A DNA stretch of 64,000 bases, taken from NCBI GenBank assembly GCA_033964015.1, contig JAWWUD010000061.1, forward strand, positions 675,001 to 739,000, given 5' to 3'. The notes under the pieces were generated by a model, which saw nothing but the letters and a program-made list of their open reading frames with translations, ran no database searches and had not been told where the DNA came from. The stretch is from Scolanthus callimorphus. Its lineage: Eukaryota; Cnidaria; Anthozoa; Actiniaria; Edwardsiidae. This document shows positions 51,765-63,524 of this stretch, in pieces; within the stretch, counting starts at the first letter, position 1, and the number at the start of each line of letters is the position of its first letter. The translations under genes were made by a program, and so were the position numbers.

Positions 51765-54700
51765 AAGTTTCTGTAAATATCAACCAAGTCGGGAAGAGTC
51801 GAAAAAAATCAAAATTTCCCAAACTTTGCTTAAACATAGTCTATGATAAGGTGTCTTCGGCGCTGAAAGAATTTTTTGATTTAATTGAAATGTCGGTGAG
51901 AAAACCCGGATTTTTCATTTTTTGCCCAAAAAGGGGTGAAAACATGCTAATTTTTGCCCCAATTTAACGTCTCCCTCCAGAACAATCGCAAGTATTTATC
52001 AAAATACCAAGTTATTTTCTGCAAAGTGCATCATGTCTGCGTTCGTTTTAACTTTTTTGCACAAACATCCGTTACACATACAATATTTTCTGTATTTTTA
52101 AATATTTTTGAGAAAGAGCACTTTTACGAAATGTAAAAAAATATCCATATTTGCGACCGAATATCGCCCATGTTGGGACGAGTTCGAACATACAAAAGAT
52201 ATCATAGAAAAGGGCATTCATTCTCCTTTCAGGAAATACAAAAACATTTTTGTGCAATTAAAATGACGAGCTTCTGCAAACCCTTAAAGATGACGGCCTA
52301 ATCGCCTAAAATAAGATAGGTTTTCTAAGGTATATATAGAATAATTGTCTATACCACGCATACATTGTACATTTTTGACGAAAAATTACTATAGTACCTA
52401 CTAAATACATTGAGTTATAACAAAACATATTTCATTGTCACGTTTGACTAATTTTACAGCATTTTAGTGATGTTTGTACAAAGGAGGGGAGGGGAGGCCA
52501 GTATGGCCACCCACCCCCCTCTGAGGTTTACTGGCTAGTGATATTTTCGAGAGGCTTTAGAATTAGGACATCAAATTGTCAGTAGCTGTGAAGTTTCCAC
52601 TGCACAATGTTTGTTGGGAAGGTGTCATTTCGTTACCATGGTAACGAGTATAACGTCAAAAAATGTTCAGCAATTTCTTCTTTCTCCGGGCAGGCGTTCG
52701 ATCAAAATGTCAAATATTATTATAGGGTTCAATACTTACTACCTAGCAATAGGTTACAGAGGTTTTCAAGACAAGATACCCTGACGGGATAGAGCACCCT
52801 TAATTTGCATAAAAGTCGACATTTTTGTGAATATATTTGCCAGTCTTTGTGCTGAGTCTGTGGAAAATTTGTCAAGTATGTAAGGTAAGGCACTCTAAGT
52901 TGTCCATAACCCGGAGTTCGTAGTCGTCGCGAGCGCCATCTTGGATTTTTTGGGCCGAGAGACAATGGGACGAGTATCAAAACGAGGGGGTGGGGGGCGG
53001 GAGAGAGCCGCCTCCCCCCCCCCCCCCACCCAGTTTTATGACGTCATTGATGACGTCATAAAACTTGACTACGCAGTTGCACCCCTATTGCCACTTAGAC
53101 ATTTTCGCCGAAATTTGGTTGTCTGAGGCTCATCCCTTCCTAAGGTATAAACCGTTTCTCGTTTGATGACGTTATTGATGACGTCATAACACGTGACAAC
53201 GCAATTCCACCCCCCTTGTCACTTAGATAATAACACCCAAGTTCTGTTGCCTGAGGTTCATCCCTTGGCCAAGATATATACACTTCTCTTTTCATGACGT
53301 CATCGATTACGTCATACCACGTGACCATGCAGTTGTACCCCTCTTTCCATGAGAAGGTTCATCCCTTCCCATGATATACATAACTTTTTTTTAGCTCTGC
53401 TGAAAAAAACTGTTGAGTTGCCTGTGTGATCTCGGGCGAGCGCACAAACCGGAAGTCCATGACAAAACTGGTCGATGCATATACACTTTTGTTTTCTTTC
53501 TTCTTCTTCTGCGTGTAGCTATGGGGCTCCACTGGAGCTCCGCTAAAATTAATTTTTCAAGTTTGAAGAAAATGTTTTTTTTTCTTTGAAGATTGAAATA
53601 TTTTTTTAAGGTGCTAAAAAATGAAGGAGATACACATAGGCATTTCCTAGCTCCTAATAATGTATGGACTGTTTTATTTGTTAGTTATATATATTTTTCG
53701 TTTGTATCAATTCAAATGACATTGTTTTGAACAAACAAAGAATGATTAACAAACAGAGATGGAGAAACCCGCATGCTAAAATATATAATTTAAACACGTA
53801 TCTATAACCCAAAAAGCATTTCATTGAAGTTAATTTTTACCATATTTTTTTAGAAAAATCAACGATTTGGGTCAAACTGCTGTTAAGTATTAGATTAACG
53901 TTAAGTCCATTTCCAATTAAAGTAATTAATCAAAAATACAGGAAAAAAATAATGTGTAGCCGCAAAATTTATCATAAAATCTTTTTGAAGTAAAGAATAA
54001 AATTCCCTCACCCTTTTTTTAGGTGGTATAATTTTCTAACGACACAGAAAATTTGACGCAGATATCTTAAATCGTGCGCGGCCAGGAGCTTCGCGAAGGT
54101 GAACATTTGACTTAAAATTTAAGTACTAGAAAAGCGTGTACTAGTTAATTTTAATTAAATTACAGAAAATTAGTGGCTGTCAATACAAAAGAATGGGCTA
54201 TTCAAGCCTCGGAAAACAGTTGACGCGCCATTTAAGGTTCTAGAAATATACATCAGGACTCTATCAAATGAATTTCAGAAAAAAGTCATAATATGGATTT
54301 TAAAATTTTTACCATTACTTTTTTAGCCAATAAGTGCTGAATCAACAAAACTGAATGTTTTTTTGTACCTGTATTTCCATTACGCTGCAACCAAATCGAA
54401 ACCAGTTTTTAGTGGACAACTTAGAGTGCCTTACCTTACATACTTGACAAATTTCCCACAGACTCAGCACAAAGACTTGCAAATATATTCACAAAAATGT
54501 TGACTTTTATGCAAATTAAGGGTGCTCTATCCCGTCAAGGTATCTTGTCTTGAAAACCTCCGTAACCTATTGCTAAGTAGTAAGTATTGAACCCTATAAT
54601 AATATTTGATATTTTGATCAAACGCCTGCGCGGAGAAAGAAATTGCTGAACATTTTTTGACGTTATAACTCGTTACCATGGTAACGAAATGACACCTTCC

Positions 54701-55550
54701 CAACAAACGTTGTGCAGTGGAAACTTCACAGCTACTGAAAATTTGATGTCCTAATTCTAAAGCCTCTCGAAAATATCACTAGCCAGTAAACCTCAGAGGG
54801 GGGGGGGGGGGGGGGCTACTGGCCTCCCCTCCCCTCCTTTGTGCAAACATCACTAAAATGCTGTAAAATTAGTCAAACGTGGCAGTGAAATATGTTTTGC
54901 TATAACTCAATGTATTTAGTAGCTACTATAGTAATTTTTCGTCAAAAATGTACAATGTATGCGTGGTATAGACAAATATTCTATATATACCTTAGAAAAC
55001 CTATCTTATTTTAGGCGATTAGGCCGTCATCTTTAAGAGTTTGCAGAAGCTGGCCACAAAAATGTTTTTGTATTTTCTGAAAGGGGAATGAATGTCCTTT
55101 TCTACGATACCTCTCTTATGTTCGAACTCGTCCCAACATGGGCAATATTCGGCCGCAAATATGGTAATTTTTTTACATATTGAAAACGTGCACTTTTTCA
55201 AAAATATTAATAAATATAGAAAATATTGCATGTAATGTGTAACGGATGTTTGTGCAAAAAAGTTAAAACGAACGCAGACATGATGCACTTTTCAGAAAAT
55301 AACTTGGTATTTTGATAAATACTTGCGATTGTTCTGGAGGGAGAGGATAAATTGGGGCAAAAATTACCATGTTTTCACCCATTTTTGGGCAAAAAATATG
55401 AAAAATCCGGGTTTTCTCACCGACATTTCAATTAAATAAAAAAATTCTTTCAGCGCCGAAGACCCCTCATCATAGACTATGTTTAAGCAAAGTTTGGGAA
55501 ATTTTGATTTTTTCGACTCTTCCCGAGTTGGTTGATATTTACAGAAACTT
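51765..55550. mobile_element. 3.8-kb fold-back element with 1.14-kb inverted arms
   Basis: The left arm (51765-52907) and right arm (54412-55550) are inverted copies with high identity. For example AAACTTTGCTTAAACATAGT pairs with ACTATGTTTAAGCAAAGTTT, and GGTAAGGCACTCTAAGTTGT pairs with ACAACTTAGAGTGCCTTACC. The 1.5-kb centre holds a CRE-dyad tandem repeat and A/T-rich sequence. No transposase or other gene is seen. The exact ends and target duplication are unclear; TCGAAGTTT occurs near both ends (51762 and 55560) and may be part of one. Confidence 0.8.
53030..53345. repeat. Three tandem units of about 120 bp with TGACGTCA dyads
   Basis: Each unit has a palindromic core (TGACGTCATTGATGACGTCA at 53039, GTTATTGATGACGTCAT at 53170, TGACGTCATCGATTACGTCA at 53295). 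It is followed by GCA.TT..ACCCC and TTCATCCCTT..CAAG/AAGGTATA. Complemented, the units resemble those at 26.34-26.76 kb. Confidence 0.7.
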
Positions 55551-57677
55551 GCTCTTAAGATCGAAGTTTTGAAGTGACTTGTTGGTGTCGTGAAAGTTGT
55601 TGTCTACTACAGGTGTTGTTTTGCGAGTAGCGAGTCGAGTACATGAATTCTGCTTTGATTTGAGTCTACTCTACTCTTGTTTGAGTGGTATTTATAGTTC
55701 TGACTGTATTAATAATAATAATTGTAAAAGCACATTACAAACCACTCCCCCCCCCCCAAATGGAAACGAGTGCATTGGGCTTCACTGGAAATGATCCAGT
55801 TGGCTTTCAAACCAGAAATTTGTTTACACGCAATCGCAATGTTTGGCTTTTGTATTTAGTCCTCTTTTTTGCCCACAATTTCTTGCTTTGTATGTGTGTG
55901 TCCAGGAAATATCCGCCCCCCCCCCCCCCCCCCCTTAAACACACACCACGGGACGTGTACTCTTTTGAAGTGAAACCCGCAGATAGGAATGGAATTCAAG
56001 AGGATTTGGAGGGGGGAGGAGGATTTGCTTTTTTCTATACAAATACTGTATTTACTACTTTATTTATCTTGTTATGAGAAATCTATACTTTGGGGATGGA
56101 TATTTTCTGGAACCATCCAATCATGTTTTCAAATATTCCAACTTTAAAGTTTCAAGGTTTGCGAGTTCAAAAGAAAATGAAGGAACGTAACGCAGAAACG
56201 CAAGATAAGGTCAGAACGTCGTTTCTGAAAAGTATGAATGCATCGCGCAGAATGGTTGTTATTTTGGACATCATTATCTTTGGCGTATAAATTAACCCTT
56301 TGTGCGTTTAAATACATGGTAAACCCGATGGGACCTGATTGGCTGGCGTTTAACAGTGACTCCCTAAAGTAATTCCCTGAACTTATAAACATGCAAAATC
56401 ACCTCAACGCGGCATGTTTGAACTCTACTTGAAATTTAAAGTAAGCTTAGGATTTATTTGCGCGTAAATTATATTTAATGATGTTTTTATGGCCACTAAT
56501 CTAACTAACTTGATCGTGGATATCCGAATTTTGATCACGCGCTGTTCGAATAATGCAAAGTTCAAGATCTTGCCGAGCTTTGCACATTTTCTTCAAAACA
56601 CACTCAAATCGTCAATGACAATGACAAAAACCGGCTCGAGCAAACCGAAAGAGTAGCGGAAGTTTAGCATTTAATTTCTCGGTGCCTTAAAATACTTCAA
56701 TGAACTCAAGACTTGGAGGTTATCTTTGGTGTATATTCAAGAATAATTTACGGAAGTATCAAAAACTTTTACATATGAGATTTGTGTCAGAGGCGAAAAG
56801 TGTAAGATTTATAACAAACGGAAGATTTATAATATAATTTCTCAATTTTGCAGTTTCCTTGAACACATGCCAAACAAATCGGAAGCATTCTAAGAAGTGA
56901 AAATTGGCTGGTACATTGCCTTGGGTTTATAGATTATTCGGGCGGCAAGGATTTCTTAATTCCGCAGATATTAGCCATTATTTTTCAAGGAAATACTCTG
57001 CGGCATAAATAACTTTGACATTTTGGAGGCTGAAAAAGTCCGTTCGAGTAACATTAAATCGGCCCAATGACTTCTCTCCAAACTTGCTGTGATTAATGTT
57101 AGCTAATCAGGGATTAGTGCGAGGGGTGTCATTTTAAAAGTTAAGGTCGCGCAACGCGTCTGATGGCTGCTAATTATAAACAAGGGTGTGGTTATAACGT
57201 TGCTATAGCAACTCCGATCACAACAAAATGCACACTACAATAAAGTTCAAACCCTCCAGGGTAACCATGTGAAAGTTCAGACTGGTACAGGTTTTTGAGC
57301 CTGAACAGCAGGCATACAAAGATTGGGTGTTGAGGGCAGAAAAAATTGTAGGCAGCCTCCTTAAAGCCCATACACAACAGAGGTTGTCCAGTCATGCAAT
57401 TCACCAAGTATGGCCAGGGGGACTCCACTTCTGGGGCGGGGGTGCTCGTCGTACCTTTAAAAGGGTTAAAATCAGGCCTCTGGTACCTTTCAGCATAGCT
57501 TATAAAGGGGAATTGTTAGGAAACCTGACACCCTTCTATTGTACTATCTCTTTGTTCACTTTTTCAGGGGAATCCTTTTGTCTGTGTAGGGTTTGTCTGT
57601 GTAGGGTCATGTGTTCAAATAAGTGCCGCCCTCGAATAAGCCAGCATTTTGAGCAAAAAAGTTAATAAGCACCGCCT
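55551..57677. other. Interval, no gene recognised; homopolymer C tracts
   Basis: C runs at 55746-55757 and 55915-55934 and a G-rich patch near 56010 are visible. No coding frame has recognisable motifs. Confidence 0.45.
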
Positions 57678-58538
57678 GTAGAAGCCCTAAATGTAATAAC
57701 TGGCCCTAAGTGTAATAAAGGCCCCAAGTGTAATAACTGGCCCTAAGTGTAATAAAGGCCCCAAGTGTAATAATTGGCCCTAAGTGTAATAAAGGCCCCA
57801 AGTGTAATACAAAGTGGCCCTAAGTGTAATAATGGCAATAACCATACAACGTCCTAGTTGGAATAAGTCAGCGTTGCTATATCAATATATTACAGTGATA
57901 CCTCAATTAAGCGGCCATCCTCTATTGAGCAGCCACTTTGTAAAGTCCAAAATACCGTATTTGTCACTCCAACTAGGACGGATATTTGTACCGCATGTAA
58001 ACGGGGTCTAATATGAAGCAAACGCCACGGGCTTTGTAATATTAAGTACCGGCTTCAGGGTACTTATGGAACCTCTAGCGGCCACCCCCTATTGAGCTGC
58101 CACTTATTGCCGTCCCAAAATACCGTATTTGTCACTAAAGTACTGCATTTTAATACATCTATTCAGCGGCCAACCTCTCTAAAGCGGCCACTTGGCTCGG
58201 TTCCGAGGGTGGCAGCTTAATAGAAGTACCACTGTATTTCGAATGAGCGCCGGGAGCCGGCCATAGCTGAATTCATGATTGAAAAAAAAAATAGAAAAAA
58301 AATTAATAATGCCAATTTACTCATGGTTCTTTCCAAAATAATTATATGTTTTCGCTCTCGATGGATGGTCATTGCCATTATTACACTTAGGGCCACTTTG
58401 TATTACATTTGGGGCCTTTATTACACTTAGGGCCACTTTTTATTACACTTAGGGCCTTTATTACATTTAAGGCCAATTTTTATTACACTTGGGGCCTTTA
58501 TTACACTTAGGGCCAGTTATTACATTTAGGGCTTCTAC
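57678..58538. mobile_element. 861-bp element with inverted minisatellite ends
   Basis: Ends GTAGAAGCCCTAAATGTAAT and its complement. Next to each end are tandem words AAGTGTAATAAAGGCCCC and TGGCCCTAAGTGTAATAA, in opposite orientation on the two sides. The flanks are ACCGCCT (57671-57677) and ACCGCCCT (58539-58546), a probable 7-8 bp duplication with one indel. A second inverted pair (TACAGTGATACCTCAATTAA at 57892 with AGAAGTACCACTGTA near 58234) indicates a nested MITE. Confidence 0.7.
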
Positions 58539-59276
58539 ACCGCCCTCGAATAAGCGTCACAGTCCGGCGCCATCACTTATACGAGGAATTGTATATGTAA
58601 CTAGAAAAACACTGGAAAATTATTTTCATCAATAGAGATGTTTTTAAGTTGAAAGGAGATATGTTTTGCAGCACGTCCATTAATCTCCCTCGCCCAAAAT
58701 TCTTGCATGCCTCAGTTTTGGGCTGAAATACACTATCAATAAATTAGAGCAGAAAATTATTTGTCTCTGTTGTATTCAAGTTTTAAATAAGCGCCGTCCT
58801 GGAGTAAGGCCGCATCTGAGATGGCAAAAAATCAATAAGCGCCACAAACAAATATGGTACAGTTTGTCTTAGTTATATGGCCCACCACAGGGGCCCCAAA
58901 TCGAACAGAACAGAACAGAACATTAGTTAATGGACACCACCCCCTCCGTAAAACGATTGTCCAGAGTTCTTTAAAGCGGTGTTACATGGGCTTAACACTT
59001 TAGATACAACATTCTGGTCCTTCGAGGTCATAATTTACCAGCAGTTAACAGCTGAGCAGTGAAAATAAAGTGCATTGTAGAGTGAATAAATAAAGTTGTG
59101 CATTCGCTTCTGTGGCAGCAAAACAACATGGTGGCTATATGTTGTCTGATTATGACGAGCTCTTACTAGAGTCTAGTGATCTTAAAGGAGCTGTGTCACG
59201 ATTTTAACACACTTTGATGATATTATAAAAAAAAACATGGTAATAACTGTTGGATAGCCAAAATACTAGTCTACCC

Positions 59277-59790
59277 TGGTGAAAATCCTTGAAAGATCCC
59301 AAAGGATCCTGCAAGGATCTTGAAAATTCCTTGAGGAAAGTGTCAAGATCCTGAAAGATTATGCAAGGATGCCGCAATAAATGTTTAAGGAACTTGTTAA
59401 GATCTTTGCTAGGAACCTTTCAAGATCCTGACAGTTTCCTCAAGGAACCTTTCAAGATCCTTGTAAATTCTTTGAAAGATCCTGAAGGATCTTTGTAAGT
59501 ATTGCTTTAGGCAATTATTTTTTCATTTTCTTTAAAGGATCTTTTAAGGATCCTTAAATTTCAGGATTTTGGAAAGATTGCAGGATCCTCAAAGCTTATG
59601 TAAGGACATTGCTGCAATAACCTTTGAGGATCTCTTTGCAGGAACCTTTCAAGATCCTGACAATTTACTCAAGTAATTTTCAGGATCCTCACGCTTTTGC
59701 AAGGATCTTGCAAGAATCTTTGAGGATCTTGTTAAGACCTTTGCAAGGAACCTGTCAAATTCCGGACAATATCCTCAAGGATATCCGTAG
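59277..59790. repeat. Degenerate array of CAAGGATCCTT-type words
   Basis: About 500 bp is built almost only from variants of AAGGATCCTGCAAGGATCTT, GAAAATTCCTTGAGGAA and CCTTTCAAGATCCTGA, with irregular spacing. A short run of the same words lies at 3.73-3.81 kb. Both strands look similar because GGATCC is palindromic. No gene. Confidence 0.7.
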
Positions 59791-60700
59791 AAAACGTAGG
59801 AAAGGTCTTGCTATAGTCTGGCTGTGTGTGCCAAGTTTTTCTCGTTTGAAGACGATTAGCGGCTTGAAGAAGAAATCACCCAACTAAGCATATCCACGTG
59901 CACATCAACGCGTTTTGAAACGATAAACGATGTCCTAGTGAATTTTGCCATGAAAGAAGATTTACTCGAGACGAATAAATCTGTGGCATTGCGTAGCATT
60001 CAACAGCGAATTCATAAAATCCTTTATAATTTCCTTGATTTAATAGAAAATCAAATGCACTGCCACAGATCTCTTGATCTTGATGGTGGGATAATGAATT
60101 TGCATCAATTTTTGTTTGATCTATCAGAGTTATCGTCATTTATTGATTATGGCCATTACATTCATTATTGCATTGTGTATTTTGTACCCTCTCCCATCTT
60201 GGGTAATGCCTGGTGCACAAGCGTCATAAGACGAGCTCTCTTATGGTCTTATGAACAAGAGAGTGTGAACATCGTAACATAACATATCGACATAACAACA
60301 TGCACATAGCGTTATCCCACACTTTAAGAAAATAAAAAAAGGTTTAGTTTGTTTATGATTTGTTGGAAAGTAGACATTTCCTTTGTTTATTTTCCTGGTT
60401 CCTTAGTGCATTAATTAGCAGGAGTCATTTTGCCTCAGTCATCAAACTGTAAAACGCATGCTAGACATTACCACAAAAGTATATAACGTTCTATAAAGTA
60501 CCTACTGTTAGTGTTGAGTTAGATTGCATTCACTTTTTAAGACGTCTGCTCTCCAAGAAAGAGGTAATCAGTCGGAAAAGCGCGGGGTCCAAGGGAGAAA
60601 AAGAAAATAATGGCAACTCTGCATGCGGACGTTTGAATTGTTGCTTTCTAAGCAGCAAGTTGATTGGCTGACGTCACAAAAGGACCATTGTCTAATTCTA
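59791..60700. other. Interval with an unassigned 114-codon frame
   Basis: A forward frame at 59938-60282 (starting MNFAMKEDLLETNKSVALRS) has no motif I recognise and no supporting splice or poly(A) signals. The rest is A/T-rich. Confidence 0.4.
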
Positions 60701-60894
60701 AGGGCAAGCTCATGCTTAGAAACTACTTACGCACAGATATTGAGCAACTCACAAATCTCGGTCTCCAATATACTGGTCGGAGTGATTTACCACCCCCCTT
60801 CCTCTGACGCCGAGATGAACCAACGTCTTGTGAGACACATTGAAAGGAACGCGTCATCCTTCCTTAGAAGTCATCCCTATGGCTTTGTCTCAAT

Positions 60895-61088
60895 AGACCT
60901 CCTCGGCTTGGGCGTAATGTTTTGCCCATTTCAGATCACGTGGCATTCCCATAAGTATTCTCTCTTTGTTTGGAATGCTTCCATATTTATATATCCTTCG
61001 ATGCGTAGCAGAAAATGAAAGAGAGAATACTCATGGGAATGCCACGTGATCTGAAATGGGAAACACTACGCCCAAGCCGAGGAGGTCT
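60895..61088. mobile_element. 194-bp hairpin MITE inside the LINE endonuclease
   Basis: Ends AGACCTCCTCGGCTTGGGCG and its complement; about 75-bp arms run through GATCACGTGGCATTCCCAT. Flanked by AT (60893-60894 and 61089-61090). Removing it plus one AT rejoins the LINE coding frame exactly (VSI-TGDFN). Confidence 0.85.
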
Positions 61089-61264
61089 ATTACTGGCGAC
61101 TTCAATCCTGTTAGTACTGGCCTTAAGGAATCTTTTGTCAAATACAAGACCGGTCTTACACAAATAGTTAAGGTGCCAACGAGAGACACGAGTACCCTAG
61201 ACTGGTGTCTGACTAACAAACCAAATTTTTCAAGCCCCCTGACCAACTTTCTAAGATTGGCCGC

Positions 61265-62075
61265 CTCAGGCATACTAAGGCATGGGTCTCGCATGCTTAC
61301 AAGATGGCGGCTGCAAAATCTATAGGGGTGGTCTATATGCCATGGGTTCAGTGGAATCATTATGAAACCATTTTAAGGTTTGAGGGGCGGATCAAGAAAC
61401 AGACTCATTTCTCACGCGTTTCCATAGCAACGTGAAATGTGACCTTTGATCCTTAGATTTGGCTAATTTTAAGAAATGATATTTGGGAAGAGGAAAACAT
61501 GAGAAGTTTAAAGTTTTTGATTTGCGAAGTGATAAAGTTCGAGGAAGGCATTCCTGATCGAACTAGATATGATGACGATTTGAAAGGGAATTGTGTTTTA
61601 GTGTATTATGAAATTTGATACCTTTTAATTACTTCTTAATTAGAAACGTTCGTCGCGATATCTAGTTGGACTGAGAATACTGAAAGGCCCATCACCAACC
61701 GAGATCCTTTGCGAACTCTTAGCCAATCAGCGCACCCGTTAAACAATGGATCAATTTGAAAAAAGAAAACGGGGCGCAAAGGCTCCCGGTTGGTGATGGG
61801 CCTTGAAGGTCAGCCCTTTTATTTGCACTAGTTTGATTACCGATGGCGGTGCATTTTCCTATTCCCAAATGGCTTTGAAACAAAATTTATGAATTTCTAG
61901 GTCAAAGGTTAGGAATTGGTTTCCATGAGAACTTAAGAGTATAAAAAGTCAGGGTTAATGTTATCTATGATGTCGTATAGGAATCATAGGCTTCCTCTTA
62001 ATTTGAGCGAATTAAGGACGAATTGAACGTTTAATAGGGCGTGGTCACACTGACCCATGCCTTAATATGCCTGAG
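61265..62075. mobile_element. 811-bp element inside the LINE, itself carrying a MITE
   Basis: Ends CTCAGGCATACTAAGGCATG and CATGCCTTAATATGCCTGAG are inverted, flanked by GC on each side. The LINE endonuclease resumes right after with SDHHAVLIKP. No transposase inside. It contains the 119-bp MITE at 61685-61803. Confidence 0.75.
61685..61803. mobile_element. 119-bp MITE with TGAA target duplication
   Basis: A compact palindrome: AGGCCCATCACCAACCGAGA pairs with CCGGTTGGTGATGGGCCT. Both sides carry TGAA (61681-61684 and 61804-61807). One end of a related copy lies at 48.34-48.44 kb. Confidence 0.82.
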
Positions 62076-62788
62076 GCAGTGATCATCACGCTGTCCTGAT
62101 TAAACCTTGTGCTGAAACCATGTGCCCTAAAGCTGCCAAGAAAACTATCTGGAAGAGAGACCTGCGCGAAAGTGCCTTATGTGCATTTGGCAGATGGGCG
62201 ACTGGGTTCGATTGGGGCAGTGTTACGAGCATCAATATTGTTGTGGAGAAATTTAAGACCTTCTATGACATCCTAACATCTGCTATTGACACCTACCTGC
62301 CTCTGCGTAGAGTCAGACATTGCTCGACGAGTAAACCATGGATCACACCTAAACTTTTGACCCTCATTTCTAGAAGACAGAAGCTGCTTTCTCGCTTGGG
62401 TAAGGACGCTCGTGAGTAAAAGGAAATAAGGAATCGCGTGCAGCGTGAATGTAGAACCTGTAAAACAAAGTTTTACAAGAATAAAGTTGCTGATCTGAAG
62501 GACTGCAACATATCAACATGGTGGAAGAATGTGTAAGGTCTCGGCGGGATGGTGGACTCCTGTGAGTGGTGGCACCAGATGATTGACAGCAGCACACCAT
62601 CCATCGAGGTCCTCTGTGAGAAATTCAACCAGTTTTTCCTTTCGTTGACATCTAACTTCGTGCCCCTTCAACCAGTTACGGGCACCCCCATTTTTTATTT
62701 TACTATTTTGATAAGACTATCATCCCCCTGTTATAAAAAAAAAGTTTAAAAGAAATTTCCACGTGACAAGTTTTTGTGCTATCGTCAT

Positions 62789-63516
62789 TAGGCCTTTCCA
62801 GATTGTGCTTCCAAAAAGCTAAAAAAGTGCTCCCAAAAATGCCCAAAAGATGCTGAAAAAGTGCTCCAAATCAAAATAGTGCTCAAAAGTTTCTCCAAAA
62901 ATCAAAAAAGTGCTACCGAATATTTTTTAATTATTTGAAAGAAAAGATGCTTTCCAATTTAGATTTGCAACTAAAAGGCAAGTTTCCATTGAATACAAGT
63001 CAATAATTACACAAATAACGAATAATACTTATTATATTTCCCGTCGTTGACTATAATCTTTCGCTTTCGGGAAATGGACGCTTTTGCCGGTTCTGATAAT
63101 GAAGCGCCTCTACTTATGGCAATTTCTATGGAATTAACTTCGATTTCTACGCCGCTCGACGAAGCGTCCGCCATTTTGATCTGGGCAGACAGATATTCTA
63201 TATAAGGCGTTAGATTAGTTATTAACTAGTTCCACAGCCCACAGGCTACCCAATACTTACCACAGGAATGGATACCCAATCAAATTGGAAATCACCAGTT
63301 TTAGCCTGTTGAGATATTATTTGTCGAGGGTACTTGAAATTGCTATATAAAACAAAACAAAAATACAGTAATTTGCTTCAAATAAGCTAGAAATTGGCTT
63401 GTTTACCAAAAAAAGTCAGAAAATGCTCTTTGGCCAAAAAGTGCCCTCTGATCAAAATAGTGCTCCCAAAGCCAAATTGCGCTAAAAAAGTGCCGAGCAC
63501 AATCTGGAAAGGCCTA
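62789..63516. mobile_element. 728-bp hAT-like non-autonomous element with 8-bp target duplication
   Basis: Ends TAGGCCTTTCCAGATTGTGC and GCACAATCTGGAAAGGCCTA are perfect inverted repeats of 20 bp. They are flanked by the 8-bp direct repeat ATCGTCAT (62781-62788 and 63517-63524). An 8-bp duplication with short TIRs is typical of hAT elements. Inside, both ends are rich in AAAAGTGCTCC/CAAAA words. No transposase. Confidence 0.88.
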
Positions 63517-63524
63517 ATCGTCAT

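Larger units (their letters stand above)
60700..62690 (+). mobile_element. Non-LTR retrotransposon (LINE) ORF2 fragment broken by insertions
   Basis: The pieces read in order as the AP-endonuclease domain: VGVIYHPPSSDAEMNQRLVR then, after an insertion, TGDFNPVSTGL (Asp/Asn active-site motif), VKVPTRDTSTLDWCLTNKP, and after a second insertion SDHHAVLIKP. The linker follows (WITPKLLTLISRRQKLLSRL near 62335-62395, and FFLSLTSNFVPLQPVT). No reverse transcriptase follows: homology stops at about 62690, which is unusual because LINEs are normally truncated at the 5' end. Several frame breaks are present. Confidence 0.82.
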
